64,000 nt of DNA from Suttonella sp. R2A3 (GCF_021513215.1 NZ_CP090975.1:117501-181500), one strand, 5' to 3'. Shown: positions 48,937-58,682, numbered from the stretch's first letter. Program-made: numbers and translations. The notes: generated from the sequence alone by a model not told the origin.

Positions 48937-49795
48937 GGTGTTTTGACTCTTTCAGTTGGTCTTGTAGTACTTGCATATGAATGTCTAAGCGGCGCTGTTG
49001 CGCGTCACTAAGGACATCATGTTTCTGATTGACTTCGTTAAGTATTGTATCTAATAACGCAGAGAATTGTTGTCGCGATTGCAGTCTTTTTTCTGAAGCG
49101 AGCAGGGTGAACTGCTCGCCGATCGTTGCTGCTTCGCGCAAATGGATCACCAGCAGCGTACGGACTTTGCGAATTTTTTCAGCACTGGGGGTGATTTCAG
49201 TGAGTAACTGCTGGCCACGTCGGGCAATTTGTTTTAAACGCATCGCTAAATAGATGCCGTTTTCGTCATCACGCAAATGTTCACCAATGCGTTGCATGCG
49301 GCGTAAATAATCTTGTGCGTTACTGAGCATCTCGCGCTGGGTTGGGGTGAGGTGATCAAGGGTTTCAGGCTCAGGCGGAGGCGCGATGCCTTCAGTGGGT
49401 TCTTGCCAGGCACCGATGATATAATTGAGGTAGTAACCAACCGCAGCCAGAGCCGCGCTAAACACACCAATCAGTGGGCTACGACGAGTGATAATCACGA
49501 CCAAGCAAAACACACCGAGCGCAACAAAGCCCATCGCCAACTGGCGCTGATCGTTATCAGCCACTTCACGGTTGTTTTTGATTAAATTATCGCGGCATTG
49601 TAGGAAATAATTACGCGTTAACACCGCACCATAGCTGATACAACCAATTACCGCGAGTAAGGCGATACTTTTTATAAACTGCCCACGCAGTAACGAAAAA
49701 GGCACAGCTAACCACAAAGGCGCTTGAAACAAAAACAAACTGCTGCCACGAAGGCTCAAATACTGTAATTTTAGATTACGAAGAAAACGTTTCAT
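48929..49795 (-). CDS. XpaC-like membrane protein
   Basis: The 288-residue protein has four hydrophobic segments in the N-terminal 130 residues. A soluble helical C-terminal part follows (YLRRMQRIGEHLRDDENG, LPKQ-like helical repeats to the end). It fits the XpaC family (5-bromo-4-chloroindolyl phosphate hydrolysis protein), whose genes usually precede telA. I chose ATG 49795, which starts KRFLRNLKLQYL; 49813 is possible. It leads the minus-strand seven-gene set. Confidence 0.8.
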   Translation of the reverse strand: MKRFLRNLKLQYLSLRGSSLFLFQAPLWLAVPFSLLRGQFIKSIALLAVIGCISYGAVLTRNYFLQCRDNLIKNNREVADNDQRQLAMGFVALGVFCLVVIITRRSPLIGVFSAALAAVGYYLNYIIGAWQEPTEGIAPPPEPETLDHLTPTQREMLSNAQDYLRRMQRIGEHLRDDENGIYLAMRLKQIARRGQQLLTEITPSAEKIRKVRTLLVIHLREAATIGEQFTLLASEKRLQSRQQFSALLDTILNEVNQKHDVLSDAQQRRLDIHMQVLQDQLKESKHHE

Positions 49796-50121
49796 ATCAA
49801 TTAAATATGGCAATGCATGAGGGAATGAAAATCACGGCCGCCAATAATAACCAACCCAATGAACGTAAAACAGGATTCATAAACTATCCAAGCAAAAACA
49901 CCATTCTAACATACGCCATTTGACGTTTATGTTTATCGTTGAATGGAGATTATGGCATAATGCGCCACGCTTGTAATCGAACAGATCTGTTTGATTGGTG
50001 CGAGTAGTTGCTTGATGGCTATTATCTTAAATAAATCCAATATATCACTAAAATCAGCTCGCCGACTTGCAAGGAAGGGGCGAAAACTATATAGTACGTA
50101 TTTAGTTCGATTTAGTGCATT
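49796..50121. other. Divergent intergenic region between the xpaC-like and suf units
   Basis: About 325 bases with no open frame that I trust. It must hold promoters for both directions. It contains the perfect palindrome AACAGATCTGTT at 49980-49991 and, near the right end, the suf promoter. Confidence 0.6.
50067..50095 (+). promoter_or_regulatory. suf operon promoter with an overlapping palindrome
   Basis: TTGCAA at 50067-50072 and TATAGT at 50090-50095 with 17-base spacing. The -10 lies within the palindrome ACTATATAGT (50086-50095), a plausible site for the Rrf2 regulator encoded next. Confidence 0.55.
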
Positions 50122-50547
50122 ATGATCCGAATTACCAGAGAAACAGAATATGCTTTTATGCTGCTAAGCATTTTGCTCGAAGGCCCTGATACCACGCTTT
50201 CAGCAACCGCATTAGCAGAAAAAACGGGCATCACGATACCGGTAACCAGCAAAGTACTTAAACGCCTCGTTAAAGAGGGGGTTTTATCGTCTTTGCGTGG
50301 TGCTTATGGCGGTTATCGTTTAGCGATTAATCCACAAAGCGTTTCTGCGCTGGATGTAGTGCATGCCATGGAGGGTAAGCCAGAGCTGGTGGAATGTGCA
50401 AACGGTGAGGTGGATTGTGTGCTAGCGCCACATTGTCGTATTAGCCCATTTTGGCATCAGCTTAATCACGATATTACGCAAATGCTTGCCGGACGCACAT
50501 TGGCAGAAATGAAAAATATGGAAAATAAAAATGTTGGGTTGTCATGA
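50122..50547 (+). CDS. Rrf2 family regulator of the SUF system
   Basis: The 141-residue protein has an N-terminal winged helix ([38 protein letters not shown] followed by AYGGYRLA). Three cysteines ([16 protein letters not shown], near 92-105) could ligate an Fe-S cluster. It fits the IscR-like SUF regulator class. Its stop overlaps the sufB start by four bases. It likely senses Fe-S status and represses its own operon. Confidence 0.92.
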   Translation: MIRITRETEYAFMLLSILLEGPDTTLSATALAEKTGITIPVTSKVLKRLVKEGVLSSLRGAYGGYRLAINPQSVSALDVVHAMEGKPELVECANGEVDCVLAPHCRISPFWHQLNHDITQMLAGRTLAEMKNMENKNVGLS

Positions 50548-51986
50548 GTAATGAACAGTTAAAACAAATTGCTGAAACCGAGTATCAATACGGTTTTGAA
50601 ACAGAAATTGACCAGGAAACGTTGCCACCAGGGCTTGATGAAGACGTTATTCGTCATATTTCAGCGATGAAAAAAGAGCCTGAATGGCTGCTTGAATGGC
50701 GCTTGAAGGCTTATGCCGCATGGCTGAAGATGGAAGAACCTGATTGGGCGCACCTCAATATCGAACCGATTGATTACCAGGCGGTGTCTTATTTTTCTAA
50801 GCCAAAATCGATTGGTGATGGGCCAAAAAGCTTGGATGAAGTTGATCCAGAATTATTGCGCACCTATGAAAAGCTTGGCATTCCTTTAGAAGAGCGAGAA
50901 ATGCTTGCTGGTGTGGCGGTTGATGCAGTATTTGATTCGGTTTCAGTAGCCACCAGTTTTAAGGAACGCTTGGCTAAAGAAGGGATTGTGTTTTGCTCGT
51001 TCTCAGAAGCGGTACAAGAGCATCCTGAACTGGTGAAAAAATACCTCGGCACGGTGGTTTCAGCACGTGATAACTACTTTGCCGCGCTCAATGCAGCCGT
51101 CTTTACCGACGGATCGTTTTGCTATATTCCACCCGGTGTACGTTGCCCGATGGAATTATCCACCTATTTCCGTATCAACGCAGCGAACACTGGGCAATTC
51201 GAACGAACGCTGATTGTGGCTGATAAGGGTTCGTATGTGTCGTATCTCGAAGGGTGCACCGCACCACAACGTGATGAAAACCAACTGCATGCTGCGGTGG
51301 TGGAAATCATGGCTTATGACGATGCAGAAGTAAAATATTCAACGGTGCAGAACTGGTATCCCGGTGATAAAAACGGCGTTGGTGGGGTTTATAACTTTGT
51401 CACTAAACGTGGCTTATGCGCTGGAGATCGCAGTAAGATTTCCTGGACTCAAGTAGAAACCGGCTCGGCGATCACTTGGAAATATCCCAGTTGCGTATTA
51501 CGCGGTGATGGTTCAGTGGGTGAGTTTTATTCGGTTGCGTTGGCGCGCGATTACCAGCAAGCCGATACCGGTTCAAAAATGATTCATATAGGCAAAAACA
51601 CCAAATCGACGATTATCTCGAAAGGGATTTCATTAGGTCATGCACAAAATGCCTATCGTGGTTTGGTGCGCATCCAACCAGGCGCTGAGAACGCGCGTAA
51701 TTTCTCACAATGTGACTCTTTGCTGATTGGTTCGGATTGTGGTGCACATACCTTCCCATATTTGATGACGCAGAATCCGACTGCGCAAGTTGAGCATGAA
51801 GCCACCACCGCAAAAATTGGTGAAGATCAGATTTTCTATTGTATGCAGCGCGGCTTGAGCGAAGAAGACGCGGTGAGTTTGATTGTCAATGGATTTTGTA
51901 AAGATGTGTACAACGAGCTTCCGATGGAGTTTGCCGTTGAGGCACAGCGTTTGATTGAATTGAAATTAGAAGGCAGCGTCGGTTAA
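50544..51986 (+). CDS. sufB: Fe-S cluster assembly scaffold SufB
   Basis: The 480-residue scaffold subunit of SufBCD shows [35 protein letters not shown], the SYLEGCTAP region with the conserved cysteine near residue 237, and [18 protein letters not shown]. It builds nascent clusters using sulfur from SufS. Length is close to E. coli SufB (495). Confidence 0.97.
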   Translation: MSNEQLKQIAETEYQYGFETEIDQETLPPGLDEDVIRHISAMKKEPEWLLEWRLKAYAAWLKMEEPDWAHLNIEPIDYQAVSYFSKPKSIGDGPKSLDEVDPELLRTYEKLGIPLEEREMLAGVAVDAVFDSVSVATSFKERLAKEGIVFCSFSEAVQEHPELVKKYLGTVVSARDNYFAALNAAVFTDGSFCYIPPGVRCPMELSTYFRINAANTGQFERTLIVADKGSYVSYLEGCTAPQRDENQLHAAVVEIMAYDDAEVKYSTVQNWYPGDKNGVGGVYNFVTKRGLCAGDRSKISWTQVETGSAITWKYPSCVLRGDGSVGEFYSVALARDYQQADTGSKMIHIGKNTKSTIISKGISLGHAQNAYRGLVRIQPGAENARNFSQCDSLLIGSDCGAHTFPYLMTQNPTAQVEHEATTAKIGEDQIFYCMQRGLSEEDAVSLIVNGFCKDVYNELPMEFAVEAQRLIELKLEGSVG

Positions 51987-52008
51987 AACCACGCACAAGG
52001 ATATAAAA

Positions 52009-52779
52009 ATGTTAAGTATTAAGAATTTACACGTTGAAATCGAAGAAACAGGCAATAAGATTTTAAACGGGGTCAATCTTGAGATTGGCGCTGGCGAGGT
52101 GCACGCAATTATGGGACCGAATGGTTCCGGTAAATCGACGCTCGCTAATGTGATCGCGGGTCGTGAAGGGTATGTGATTACCGAAGGCAGTATCGAATAT
52201 ATGGGGCGCGACCTGCTGGAGATGGACCCTGAAGAACGCGCCTGTGCGGGGATGTTCCTGGCGTTCCAATACCCGGTAGAAATCCCTGGGGTTAGCAATA
52301 TGTATTTTCTTAAAGCGGCACTCAATGCGAAGCGTGCTTATGCTGGTGAGCCGGAAGTTGATGCGATGGAGTTCTATGAGCTGCTGCAAAAACGCATGAA
52401 AACGGTGAAAATGAATGAATCCTTTTTAAGCCGGCCGGTGAACGTTGGTTTTTCTGGTGGTGAGAAAAAGCGTAATGAAATCCTGCAAATGGCGGTATTG
52501 GAGCCAAAATTAGCAGTACTTGATGAGACTGATTCAGGGTTGGATATCGATGCGCTTAAGGTCGTTTCTGATGGCGTAAATGATTTACGTGACCCGAATC
52601 GCTCATTTTTAGTGATTACCCACTATCAGCGTTTGTTAGACCATATTGTGCCTGATGTGGTGCATGTGCTGATCAACGGACAGATTGTTGAAACTGGTGA
52701 TAAAGATCTTGCGATTGCCTTGGAAGAACGCGGATACCAAGATTTCCGCGGTGAAGAAACCGGCGCGGTGCGTTCTTAA
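52009..52779 (+). CDS. sufC: Fe-S assembly ATPase SufC
   Basis: The 256-residue ABC-type ATPase of SufBCD has Walker A GPNGSGKSTLAN, signature FSGGEKKRNEI, Walker B LAVLDETDSGLDID and the H-loop VITHYQRLL. It is soluble and drives SufB-SufD rearrangement. Length is typical (248 in E. coli). Confidence 0.97.
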   Translation: MLSIKNLHVEIEETGNKILNGVNLEIGAGEVHAIMGPNGSGKSTLANVIAGREGYVITEGSIEYMGRDLLEMDPEERACAGMFLAFQYPVEIPGVSNMYFLKAALNAKRAYAGEPEVDAMEFYELLQKRMKTVKMNESFLSRPVNVGFSGGEKKRNEILQMAVLEPKLAVLDETDSGLDIDALKVVSDGVNDLRDPNRSFLVITHYQRLLDHIVPDVVHVLINGQIVETGDKDLAIALEERGYQDFRGEETGAVRS

Positions 52780-52788
52780 GGAGGCATT

Positions 52789-53915
52789 ATGACGCAATCA
52801 CTTTTTGCCGAATTATCACCCAAATCTACTCACGACCACAGTACGGCAGCTTGGCAAACCTGGCGTGATTATGGGGCGTTGAACCGAGAAGAATCATGGC
52901 GTTGGACGCCGTTAAAAGCGCTGCGCAGTAAAGCCTGGAATTTTAGCACCGCTGATTATCAGCTAAGTGTGCCGGAAGGCGTTGAAGAAAACCTTGATCG
53001 AACCGTCAATCAAGCCTGGCTTGAGCTCGCTGATGCGCCATTTGCCGCGCTTAATATTGCGCAACTCGATGATACGCTTGAGATCAGTATTCCAGAAGGC
53101 TTTAGCTCGCAAGAAATCATCGCGCTAAATCTGAGTGAGTATCAAAAAGTGCTGCAATGTGCGCGAGTTCGGGTACGCGTTGCCCAAGATGCACAAGTTG
53201 CTTTGTGGTTAGATATGAACGTTGGCGAGCAAAGCGGGCAATGTCCGTTACTCGAAATAGATGCGGCAGCGAATAGCCAATGTGATGTTGCATTGTGGCT
53301 TAATGGTGCTGCTGAAAGTGTGCAATTAGCGAATGTGCTAGTAAGCCAACAGGCACGCTCAAATGTGCACATCAATGCGGTGATGCACAGTGGCGCGTTA
53401 GCACGCTTGGATGTGAATGCCTTTTTACACGGTGAAGAAGGGCATTTTGCCTTCGGTGGCCTGCAATGCTTAACCGGCGAGTCCGTTGGTGATTATCACG
53501 TTAATGTGCGTCATATGGCTGCGCATTGCACGAGTCAACAAGTGGTACGCGGTGCGCTTAACGATGCCTCATTTGGTATCTTCGATGGGATGATTTATGT
53601 CGCCCACGGTGCGCAAAAAACTGATGCTAAACAAGATAGCCGCTATATTTTGCAAAGTACTACCGCGAAATCACACAGTGTGCCTCGTTTGGAGATTTAT
53701 GCCGATGACGTACAATGTGCGCATGGCTCAACGGTCGGTTTTTGGATCCGGATGCGTTGTTTTACCTACAAAGCCGTGGCATCGACAAGGCAACTGCTGA
53801 AAATATGCTGATTGCGAGCTTTTTACATGAAGCGGTCGTGCTTGAGCACCGTGCGCTCGATGAGGCGATGCACAGCGCAATTAGCGAACTCTGGTCGAGG
53901 ACCGAGCATGATTGA
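52789..53915 (+). pseudogene. sufD: Fe-S assembly protein SufD, frameshifted
   Basis: The frame from 52789 reads as SufD up to HGSTVGF, then shifts into a short tail ending at 53811. Adding one T to the five-T run at 53739-53743 restores LDPDALFYLQSRGID and AENMLIASFLHEAVVLEHRA, the conserved SufD C-terminus, ending at 53915 with 375 residues. SufD partners SufB and helps supply iron. Because the operon is otherwise intact and SUF is the only Fe-S system seen here, a sequencing error is likely. The restored end overlaps sufS by eight bases. Confidence 0.9.
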
Positions 53916-55113
53916 TCTGCGTGATGAATTTCCTGTGCTCAAGCAGCGCATTCATGGTGAGCGACTGGCTTACTTAGATAGCGCGGCGAGTACACAAAAA
54001 CCACACGCAGTGATTCAAGCGATGGATGATTGCCTGCGTAACGACTACAGCAATATTCATCGTGGTGTGCATTTACTCTCACAGCGTCTCACCGCACGGT
54101 ATGAAGCGGTGCGTGATAAGGTGGCGTCTTTATTAAACGCACGCTCATCACAAGAGATTGTCTTTACCAAAGGAACAACCGACGGATTAAATCTGCTCGC
54201 AAGTAGCTTAGGACAGCTATTGCTTGAGCCTGGCGATAAAGTGTTGGTGAGTGCGATGGAGCATCATGCGAATATCGTGCCTTGGCAGATGGCTTGTGAA
54301 CGTTTTGGTGCTGAACTGGTTGTGCTGCCGATGAATGAGCGCGGTGAATTGCTTACCGAAGATTTTACCGCACTACTTGATGGGGTGAAGATTTTCAGCA
54401 TTGTTCATGTCTCGAATGTGCTTGGTACGATTAACGACATTGCGCCTTTGATTGCCCAAGCAAAAGCAGCCGGTGTGGTGAGTATTGTTGATGGTGCGCA
54501 GGCGGTGGCTCATTTGCCGGTTGACGTACAGGCGCTTGGCTGTGATGCCTATGTGTTTTCAGCGCATAAGCTTTATGGTCCGACGGGTGTTGGTGCGCTC
54601 TATGCAACCAAAGACCTGCTTGACGCGATGCCGCCGTATCAAGGCGGTGGCGATATGATTTTGTCGGTGTCGTTTGAAAAGACGCAATACGCACCACCAC
54701 CACACAAATTCGAAGCCGGCACACCGCCGATTGTTGAAGTGATCGGTATGGGCGCGGCGATTGATTGGCTAACTCAACAAGATGTGACGCGCTTGGCCAG
54801 CCATGAAGAGGCTCTGTGCGCTCAAGCTGAAGCTGCGCTAGATGCGTTGCCCGGTGTGCATATTATTGGACGTGCAGCGCATAAAGCGGCAGTCACGTCT
54901 TTTGTGTTAGATGAGGTGCATCCTCATGATGCAGGCACGGTATTTGATCAGATGGGCGTTGCCGTGCGTGTCGGGCATCATTGCGCTGAACCAGTCATGC
55001 AATTTTTTGGTATTCCGGCCACAATCCGTGCGTCTTTTGCCGCATATAACGATGAGCGGGATGTCGTGCAATTAATTGAAGCCGTCAAAGCGACGCAGGC
55101 ACTATTTGCCTGA
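53908..55113 (+). CDS. sufS: Cysteine desulfurase SufS
   Basis: The 401-residue PLP enzyme takes sulfur from cysteine. It begins MIDLRDEFPVLKQRIHGERL and shows YLDSAASTQKP, TKGTTDGLNLLA, the PLP lysine in VFSAHKLYGPTGVGAL, and the catalytic cysteine in RVGHHCAEPVMQ. I chose ATG 53908 because the family N-terminus starts here; the frame extends upstream to 53812 within sufD. It probably works with SufU next to it. Confidence 0.95.
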   Translation: MIDLRDEFPVLKQRIHGERLAYLDSAASTQKPHAVIQAMDDCLRNDYSNIHRGVHLLSQRLTARYEAVRDKVASLLNARSSQEIVFTKGTTDGLNLLASSLGQLLLEPGDKVLVSAMEHHANIVPWQMACERFGAELVVLPMNERGELLTEDFTALLDGVKIFSIVHVSNVLGTINDIAPLIAQAKAAGVVSIVDGAQAVAHLPVDVQALGCDAYVFSAHKLYGPTGVGALYATKDLLDAMPPYQGGGDMILSVSFEKTQYAPPPHKFEAGTPPIVEVIGMGAAIDWLTQQDVTRLASHEEALCAQAEAALDALPGVHIIGRAAHKAAVTSFVLDEVHPHDAGTVFDQMGVAVRVGHHCAEPVMQFFGIPATIRASFAAYNDERDVVQLIEAVKATQALFA

Positions 55114-55123
55114 TTGAGAGTTT

Positions 55124-55564
55124 ATGAATCCTTTAAAAACCCTATATCAAGAAGTGATCTTAGATCACAGTAAAAAACCCCGTCATTTTCATGCGCTTGA
55201 TCCCTGCACGCATAGCGCCACCGGGCATAATCCACTATGTGGCGATAACCTCAAAGTGTATGTGCAGCTTGAGGGCGATGTGATCGATGAGGTGAGTTTT
55301 ATTGGTGATGGTTGTGCAATCTCTAAGGCCTCAGCTTCGTTGATGACCGAGTTGGCGCGTGGTAAAACGCTCACTGAATTTCAACAGCTCTACGATCAAT
55401 TCCATGACATTGTCACCGGACAAGAACCGGTTGATATCGATATGGGTAAATTAGCGGTTTTAGTCGGTGTACGCGATTATCCTTCGCGAGTGAAATGCGC
55501 CACATTGGCTTGGCATACGTTGGATGCTGCATTGCATAAAGAAGACAGCGTCAAAACAGAGTAG
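55124..55564 (+). CDS. sufU: SufU-type sulfur acceptor
   Basis: The 146-residue IscU-like protein shows LYQEVILDHSKKPRH, NPLCGDNLKVYV (Cys), IGDGCAISKASASLM (Cys) and RVKCATLAWHTL (Cys). This arrangement, with a small insert before the last cysteine, fits SufU. It transfers sulfur from SufS. It replaces the SufE found in E. coli. Confidence 0.9.
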   Translation: MNPLKTLYQEVILDHSKKPRHFHALDPCTHSATGHNPLCGDNLKVYVQLEGDVIDEVSFIGDGCAISKASASLMTELARGKTLTEFQQLYDQFHDIVTGQEPVDIDMGKLAVLVGVRDYPSRVKCATLAWHTLDAALHKEDSVKTE

Positions 55565-55641
55565 GGCGATGAGGATACAAAATCATGCCTTTGTTAGCAG
55601 CATGCGCGTACATGTTTAGGTAAATAGTTAAAGGAACGATA

Positions 55642-55998
55642 ATGGAACTTGATGAAGTCCCCTTTCAAAAAGACGCAAATGACCCCACTTTATCGCCGAT
55701 AGAGCGCGATATGGTGTTGGCGTTAAAAGAAGTGTATGACCCAGAGATTCCTGTTGATATTTACGAGCTCGGATTGATTTACGAATTGCAATACGAGAAA
55801 AAAACAGGCGAAGCGATGGTGCGGATGACGCTGACAGCACCTGGCTGTCCGGTCGCTGGTATCATGCCCGATTGGGTGCGTGATGCTGTTGAATCGGTCG
55901 ATGGTGTGGAAAGGTGCACCGTTGAGATGGAATGGGATCCACCGTGGCGCATAGAGATGATGAGTCTACGCGCCAAAATTGAATTAAATATGATCTAA
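55642..55998 (+). CDS. sufT: SufT / MIP18 (DUF59) family protein
   Basis: The 118-residue protein has YDPEIPVDIYELGLIYEL, the DUF59 core, and TAPGCPVAGIMPDWVRDAV with a conserved cysteine. SufT proteins help load Fe-S clusters onto apo-targets. AAAGGA lies before the ATG. The 77-base gap after sufU has no clear terminator. Confidence 0.9.
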   Translation: MELDEVPFQKDANDPTLSPIERDMVLALKEVYDPEIPVDIYELGLIYELQYEKKTGEAMVRMTLTAPGCPVAGIMPDWVRDAVESVDGVERCTVEMEWDPPWRIEMMSLRAKIELNMI

Positions 55999-56008
55999 GA
56001 GGTAATCA

Positions 56009-56332
56009 ATGGATACAATCGAGCGTATCAAACAACAAATCGAACAAACCCCGGTTTTGTTATACATGAAAGGGACACCGGATTTCCCGATGTGTGGCTT
56101 TTCAGCGAAAGCTGTGGAATGTATGAAAAATGAAGGGCAACCGTTTGCCTACGTCAATATTTTGCAAGATCCAGCGATTCGTTCGGAGCTGCCAAAATAT
56201 GCTGACTGGCCAACCTTTCCGCAATTGTGGATTAATAAAGAACTGGTTGGCGGTTGTGACATCATCATCGAGATGCACGAAAACGGCGAACTGGCTGAAC
56301 TGCTTGAAGGCATTGAGTGGCCTGAGCAATAA
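56009..56332 (+). CDS. grxD: Monothiol glutaredoxin, Grx4 type
   Basis: The 107-residue protein has the CGFS active motif in FPMCGFSAKAVECM and WPTFPQLWINKELVGGCDI. These proteins carry [2Fe-2S] clusters with glutathione, and the gene sits 10 bases after sufT, so it likely acts as a cluster carrier. It ends the operon. Confidence 0.93.
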   Translation: MDTIERIKQQIEQTPVLLYMKGTPDFPMCGFSAKAVECMKNEGQPFAYVNILQDPAIRSELPKYADWPTFPQLWINKELVGGCDIIIEMHENGELAELLEGIEWPEQ

Positions 56333-56483
56333 GCACAGCGCTGAACAACGTCTTTTCGGATGGCTGGTTGGTCATTGAATGAAGCGATGCTCGCTAGGGC
56401 ATCGCTTAATCATTTCTTGCATGTCACTAAAAATAACGGTAGTTTAATGAATTCGTACTGTTAATCCGAGCAAGGAGTTAAAG

Positions 56484-57485
56484 ATGAAGAAAACACTACT
56501 AAGTTTAGCGCTATTAGCCGCTGCTAGCGCACAAGCTGGTACACTCGATGATATTAAAAAGCGCGGTGAGTTGCGCTGTGGTGTCACGCAAGCTTTGCCG
56601 GGCTTTTCAGTCGCTGATGATCAGGGTCAGTGGAAAGGGTTGGATGTGGATTATTGTCGCGCGTTGGCGGTGGCGATTTTTGATGATCCAAACAAAGTGG
56701 CATTTCGTCCGACTTCATCTAAAGAGCGTTTCTCGGTGCTACAATCCGGTGAAATCGATGTGCTAGCGCGGGTGACCACTTGGACCACTCAGCGTGATGT
56801 CGATCTTGGTTTTGATTTTATTGGCACCAACTACTACGATGGTCAAGGCTTCATGGTACGTAAAGATTTGGGCGTGAGTAGCGTTAATGAGCTCTCTGGT
56901 GCGTCGATTTGTACCAATACCGGCACCAGCACCGAAGTCAATATGTCGGATTATTTCAAATCGCATGACATGGACTACAATCCGGTGATTTTCGAAAAAT
57001 CTGAAGAAGTAAAAACAGCCTACGATAATGGTCGTTGTGATGTGTATTCTTCTGATGTGTCGGGGTTGTATGTTCAGCGTGAGCAATTACAAGACCCAAG
57101 CGCGCATATCATTCTCCCAGAAGTGATCTCGAAAGAGCCACTAGGACCAGTGGTTCGTCAAGACGACGCGCAGTTCAAAGATTTAGCGAGCTGGACACAC
57201 TTCTGTATGGTTAACGCCGAAGAAATGGGGATTACGCAAGCGAATATCAGTGAGAAACTTACGAGCGAAAATCCGAATGTGCGTCGCTTACTGGGCTTGG
57301 AAACCAATGGATCGGCCAAACTCGGCGTCGGTGAAGACTTCTGTCAGCGCATTGTCGCTAATGTGGGTAACTACGGTGAATCGTTTGCGCGCAATGTCGG
57401 TAAAGACTCACAGCTTAAAATTGAACGTGGTTTAAATAACCTATGGAGTAACGGTGGCATTATGTACGCGCCACCGCTACGTTAG
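56484..57485 (+). CDS. Polar amino-acid ABC transporter binding protein (AapJ-like)
   Basis: The 333-residue exported protein has a signal peptide (to about residue 18, SAQA). The binding-protein fold begins LDDIKKRGELRCGVTQALPG and has PTSSKERFSVLQSGEIDVLA and EVKTAYDNGRCDVYSSD. The long form matches AapJ/YhdW (general L-amino acid). Permease and ATPase genes are absent beside it. It is ended by a strong terminator. The upstream 150 bases hold AGGAG before the start. Confidence 0.9.
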   Translation: MKKTLLSLALLAAASAQAGTLDDIKKRGELRCGVTQALPGFSVADDQGQWKGLDVDYCRALAVAIFDDPNKVAFRPTSSKERFSVLQSGEIDVLARVTTWTTQRDVDLGFDFIGTNYYDGQGFMVRKDLGVSSVNELSGASICTNTGTSTEVNMSDYFKSHDMDYNPVIFEKSEEVKTAYDNGRCDVYSSDVSGLYVQREQLQDPSAHIILPEVISKEPLGPVVRQDDAQFKDLASWTHFCMVNAEEMGITQANISEKLTSENPNVRRLLGLETNGSAKLGVGEDFCQRIVANVGNYGESFARNVGKDSQLKIERGLNNLWSNGGIMYAPPLR

Positions 57486-57496
57486 TCTGTTTTAGA

Positions 57497-57534
57497 CACA
57501 AAAAAACGCCGTGTTAACCACGGCGTTTTTTGTG
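57497..57534. terminator. Bidirectional Rho-independent terminator
   Basis: AAAAAACGCCGTG / CACGGCGTTTTTT with loop TTAAC. It sits between the binding protein and the convergent homocysteine methyltransferase gene and serves both. Confidence 0.9.
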
Positions 57535-57543
57535 TCAGTAATG

Positions 57544-58590
57544 TTAGGCTTTATTGCCGTAGGCTTTGATATGTTCGGGTAAGCGTTCGTTGTTGCCGTA
57601 CATAAAGTGATTCGCCATGTTTTCACTGTAGCGACTGGCTTTGGTAGTCAGTCCTACCGCTTCAGCCACCTCACGAATATGCATCGGTGATGCCCCGCAG
57701 CATACCCCAAGATAATGGATACCCAGTGCATACGCTTCTTTAGCAAATTGACCGATTTCATAACGGTTGCAATACAGTGGATCAAGTGCGGTGGGGAATG
57801 TGCGACCGTGTGGTGAAGGGCAAGTGCAGTTGTCATGATCGGATAAATTAAAGAAGGTTGGTTCTTTATCATTAGTGCGGTATGGAATCGGCAACGCACC
57901 AACATGACATTGCACGGCTTTGCGTATTTCGCGTAAATACGGCATCATCGTTTCCGGTCCGCGGAAACAGTTCATACCGACAACATCCGCGCCACGCTGT
58001 TCGAGCTCTTTACACACATCGACAACGCTCACGCCATCACGCATTTTATTCTCTCCCATCGGCGCCACAGTAAGCACCACCGGAAGACCTGAGGCTTTGG
58101 CTGCTTCAAGGGCAGCGTAGGCTTCTTCCGCGTAATAAAACGTTTCGCCAACAATGATATCAGCGCCTTCATCAACCGCCCAACCGATCATTTCATCGAA
58201 CATCGAGCGTACTTCTTGCTGCTTGCTCTTATCGTTCGGGTCCCAGATATTGGTGTTAGAGATGTTGCCAGCAACGAGGTTTCCCGGCACACGATCAGCT
58301 ACCCGACGGGCGATTTGCAGCGCCGCGCGGTTTAAGGGCTCAAGCAAATCTTCTTTACCAATGACGCGCATTTTTTCGCGGTGACCATTATAGGTAAAGG
58401 CTTCAACGATATCAGAACCGGCGCGTTGAAAATCAATATGCAGGCTTTCTAAGGCCTCCGGATCTTCGAGTGCGACTTCAGGGACAAACTCACCAGCGGT
58501 GAGATAGCCTCTGCGCTCTAATTCAAATAAAAAACCTTCGGCACAAATGACCGGTCCTTTGTCGAGTCGTTGGGTTAGGATGTTGCTCAT
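57544..58590 (-). CDS. Homocysteine S-methyltransferase family protein (BHMT-like)
   Basis: The 348-residue zinc methyltransferase shows GPVICAEGFLFELERRGYL at the start, DIIVGETFYYAEEAYAAL, and the zinc-binding cysteines in GMNCFRGPE and LGVCCGASPMHIREV. It resembles betaine-homocysteine methyltransferase more than MmuM. It makes methionine from homocysteine with betaine or another methyl donor. The upstream region contains two palindromes. Confidence 0.85.
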   Translation of the reverse strand: MSNILTQRLDKGPVICAEGFLFELERRGYLTAGEFVPEVALEDPEALESLHIDFQRAGSDIVEAFTYNGHREKMRVIGKEDLLEPLNRAALQIARRVADRVPGNLVAGNISNTNIWDPNDKSKQQEVRSMFDEMIGWAVDEGADIIVGETFYYAEEAYAALEAAKASGLPVVLTVAPMGENKMRDGVSVVDVCKELEQRGADVVGMNCFRGPETMMPYLREIRKAVQCHVGALPIPYRTNDKEPTFFNLSDHDNCTCPSPHGRTFPTALDPLYCNRYEIGQFAKEAYALGIHYLGVCCGASPMHIREVAEAVGLTTKASRYSENMANHFMYGNNERLPEHIKAYGNKA

Positions 58591-58682
58591 TATGGTTCCT
58601 CGTTGCTAACTAAATTCCAGCGCTTGGCTGTGAGTTCAGTGTAGCGCCTGCTAGAGTGAACGCAAGATGATGATAATGGTTA

